Assembly (NCBI GenBank): GCA_964036195.1 | Contig: OZ038451.1 | Coordinates: forward strand, 28,537,927-28,601,926 | DNA length: 64,000 nt | Source of the DNA: Sphaerolaimus hirsutus | Taxonomy: Eukaryota > Nematoda > Chromadorea > Monhysterida > Sphaerolaimidae | Direction: 5' to 3' | In this document: positions 61,910 to 64,000 of the stretch, piece after piece | How positions within the stretch are numbered: position 1 is the first letter of the stretch | Layout of the letters: each line of letters opens with the position of its first letter | Position numbers and translations under genes: made by a program | The notes under the pieces: generated by a model | What the model was told of the DNA's origin: nothing | The model's input: only the letters and a program-made list of their open reading frames with translations | Databases searched by the model: none

Positions 61910-63829
61910 TAGGGTGTCAAAAAAAATTTTCTACGGAAAACGGAAAACGGAAAGGTAAAATTTTTTTCACTTTACGGAAAACGGAAAACGGAAAGGTAAA
62001 AAAAAAATTTCTGCCGGAAAACGGAAAACAGAAACGTAAAAAAATTTCACTCAGCGGAAAACGGAAAACGGAAAGGTAAAAAAAATTGTCAGCCGGAAAA
62101 CGGAAAACGGAAAAATGAAATGCCGGAAAACGGAAAACGGAAAGCAAAATTTTCACGGAAACAGAAAAAAAATAAAGTGAAATTAGCACGGTAATAGACA
62201 AATAAATTTGCAGAAGGAAAACCTGCATGCAGGTTTGCCTGTTTGGCTTTGATTGTGGTAGCTGTACATTCTGCAACTATGTATCATGCCTGTAACTTCA
62301 CTTGTAGTTCAAGCTTAACTGAACCAACAAAAAATCATCAAAAAGTAGCCATAGTGGCCATAGGAAAGGAAACACTACGACAATTTCACAGTCTAGAAGC
62401 AGTGGGAATCACTGATGACCCCTATGCAATTGATGACAACATTGCAGAGGAGATGATAATAAATAGCATAAAATTCAATGACAACAACAAACAATACTAT
62501 ATTGACTGGCTGTATAAAGAGAGTATCAGTGACCTGCCCACGGGAAAAGCAGAAGCCTTGGTGCAGTTAAAATCACTGATAAGAAGATTCAACAAAGATC
62601 CAAACTTATTCGAACAATACCGGAAAGTTTTGGACAACCAACTAGAAAAGGGAATAATTGAGATCTGTGATGACAAAACAGACAACAAGGGGATTCATTA
62701 CCTGCCACACCAGCCAGTAATCACGCTGGGCAAATTGACATCATGCAGAATCGTGTAAGATGGGTTGCAGGTAAGCCCAGTTTCAACGAGTGCCTTTTTA
62801 GAGGACCAATTACAACACCATTAGCACTGGGCCTACTCCTGAGGTTCAGGGCAGGCAATCTAGCATTAATTGCCGATATTGAAAAGGCATTTTTGCAAAT
62901 AGGATTGCATGACCAAGCTAGAGACTACACACAATTTTTCTGGCTGAAAGATGCCTCAAAACCAGTAACTGAAAATAACTTGATAGTACTTCATTTTAAA
63001 TGCGTACTGTTTGGACTTGTCTGCAGCCCAGCAATTTTGGGAGCAGTCATAAAATACCATTTAAATGTAACAATAAACAACATGAATGAATATGAAGAAA
63101 ATGAAGGGGAATGAAACCAGTTGGCGATGATAATAAACAACATTTACATCGATAACTTCATCATGAGTGTCATGAATGAAGTTGAAGCTTTAGAACTATA
63201 TTACAAAGTCAAAGCTATATTTAACCAATGTTCTATGAACATGAGGGAATGGCTGTCAAACTCCAGATCAGTCATGAATGAAATAGCAGAAAATGACAGG
63301 AGTCCAAAGGTGAATAGAATTGTTGCAGTAATGGGCATGAAATAAAATCACTGAACAGACATGCTGGCAATATCAACACCAAAATTGCAAATTGACAGCA
63401 TCACAACACCAACCAGACAAAACTTGAATAAATTATTGGTGTCAGCATATGACCCAATTGGGTTCACAGCACCTGTTTCACTGACCCTGAAATCCCAGTT
63501 GTCAATGCTGCTCCAAGAGACAAAAACAACACAATGGGATGAGCCAATTGAAGATAAATACAGATTAGAAAAACCATGGAAAAATGCCAGAAAACTGAAA
63601 ATCGAGCCAGAAAATGGAAAAATGGCCTGGTAAAACGGAAACGGAAAGGTAAAAAATTTTCAGCAGCCGGAAAACGGAAAACGGAAAGGTAAAAATTTTT
63701 CGGCTGCCGGAAAACGGAAAACGGAAAGGTAAAATTTTTTCGGCTGCCGGAAAACGGAAAACGGAAAGGTAAAAAATTTTCCCGCGGAAAGGCGGAAACG
63801 GAAAACGGAAACGGAAATTTGACACCCTA
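61910..63829. mobile_element. hAT, GGAAAACGG arrays, carrying a BEL pol fragment (1920 bp)
   Basis: Ends TAGGGTGTCAAA and TTTGACACCCTA; perfect 8-bp duplication ATCTGTAC (61902-61909, 63830-63837). GGAAAACGGAAAGGTAAAA arrays lie at both ends (61935-62155, 63630-63815) in the same orientation. Between them is about 1.4 kb of BEL/Pao pol sequence. It has no transposase of its own. Confidence 0.93.
62243..63632 (+). pseudogene. BEL/Pao pol fragment, hAT cargo (longer copy)
   Basis: It has the same content as 37103-38328 but extends further upstream (KVAIVAIGKETLRQFHSLE, a BEL protease-RT linker). It is broken by a TAA near 62756, a TGA near 63112 and the shared TAA at 63343-63345. The RT box reads YIDNF. 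It differs clearly from the full BEL at 47376-58140 and so derives from another BEL family. Confidence 0.87.
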
Positions 63830-64000
63830 ATCTGTACACAAATGAGCATGTTAGTGTAGCTGCGATACAAATAAGTAGTAATAAATACATCATGTACACT
63901 GCATACATGATGTACATCATTCCGGAGGGGGGGGTATTTCTAGGGGGGGTTTTTGTTATTTCCCCAGCCCATTTTGAGGGGGGGGGGTTAATTCGAGGGG

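Larger units (their letters stand above)
61689..64000. mobile_element. CCGTATTACC MITE interrupted by a hAT; runs off the window
   Basis: The left part is 61689-61909 (CCGTATTACCTCGAAATACC). The hAT 61910-63829 is inserted in it, and the right part resumes at 63830 with GTAGCTGCGATACAAAT and GGGGGGTTAATTCGAGG up to the window edge. The right terminus is outside. Confidence 0.7.

Overview
The window is AT-rich DNA from an animal genome, probably an invertebrate. The evidence is spliced genes with GT-AG introns, an ARL5 gene with the six-exon layout of animal ARL5, a MATH-BTB gene, eukaryotic tRNA-Lys genes, and a Gypsy and a BEL/Pao LTR retrotransposon. I cannot name the species. Most of the sequence is transposable elements, often nested.

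Layout. 1-2280: a MITE, then a short two-exon minus-strand gene for a 77-aa single-pass protein (COX14-like, tentative), head to head with ARL5. 2281-14928: ARL5 in six exons (179 aa); its third intron is 9.4 kb and holds nested MITEs, hAT elements and a composite satellite (9300-12270). 15000-19600: hAT non-autonomous elements and older MITEs. 19662-25812: a minus-strand MATH-BTB-BACK gene with an Arg/Asp-rich tail. 26400-28690: MITEs and a tRNA-Lys. 28687-36313: an intact-looking Gypsy element with a 155-bp LTR, an ACACT target duplication, a 1999-codon gag-pol and a spliced third ORF. 37073-43800: a hAT element carrying a BEL pol fragment, two tRNA-Lys copies, more hATs and MITEs, and a gene-fragment pseudogene. 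46139-46416: terminal exon of a PAN/Apple-like gene. 47376-58140: a BEL/Pao element (minus) with gag, pol and env in one reading frame broken by three stops. 58141-64000: MITEs and hATs, ending with a second BEL-carrying hAT.

Two patterns stand out. First, one MITE family (ends GGCAGTCCC, then CTGTAAAG, with the mirrored CTTTACAG at the far end) makes up two whole introns, and probably a third, of the MATH-BTB gene. The splice sites fall in the duplicated target (coding strand CAGGT), so the first copy gives the GT donor and the second the AG acceptor. This is how introners work. Second, at least fourteen non-autonomous hAT insertions, most with perfect 8-bp target duplications, have short termini (TAGGGTTC, YAGGGTTGG, TAGGGTGTC, TAGTGATG) next to arrays of a 5-12 bp motif that differs by family (CGATAT, GGGATC, GAACC, GGCGCC, GGAAAACGG, AAAATAAAAT, AAAACGTTTT). 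No hAT transposase gene is visible, so they must be moved in trans.

The retroelements look recent: the Gypsy target duplication is perfect and the BEL LTRs differ at only a few positions. The cellular genes are small islands whose introns and flanks are transposon sediment.
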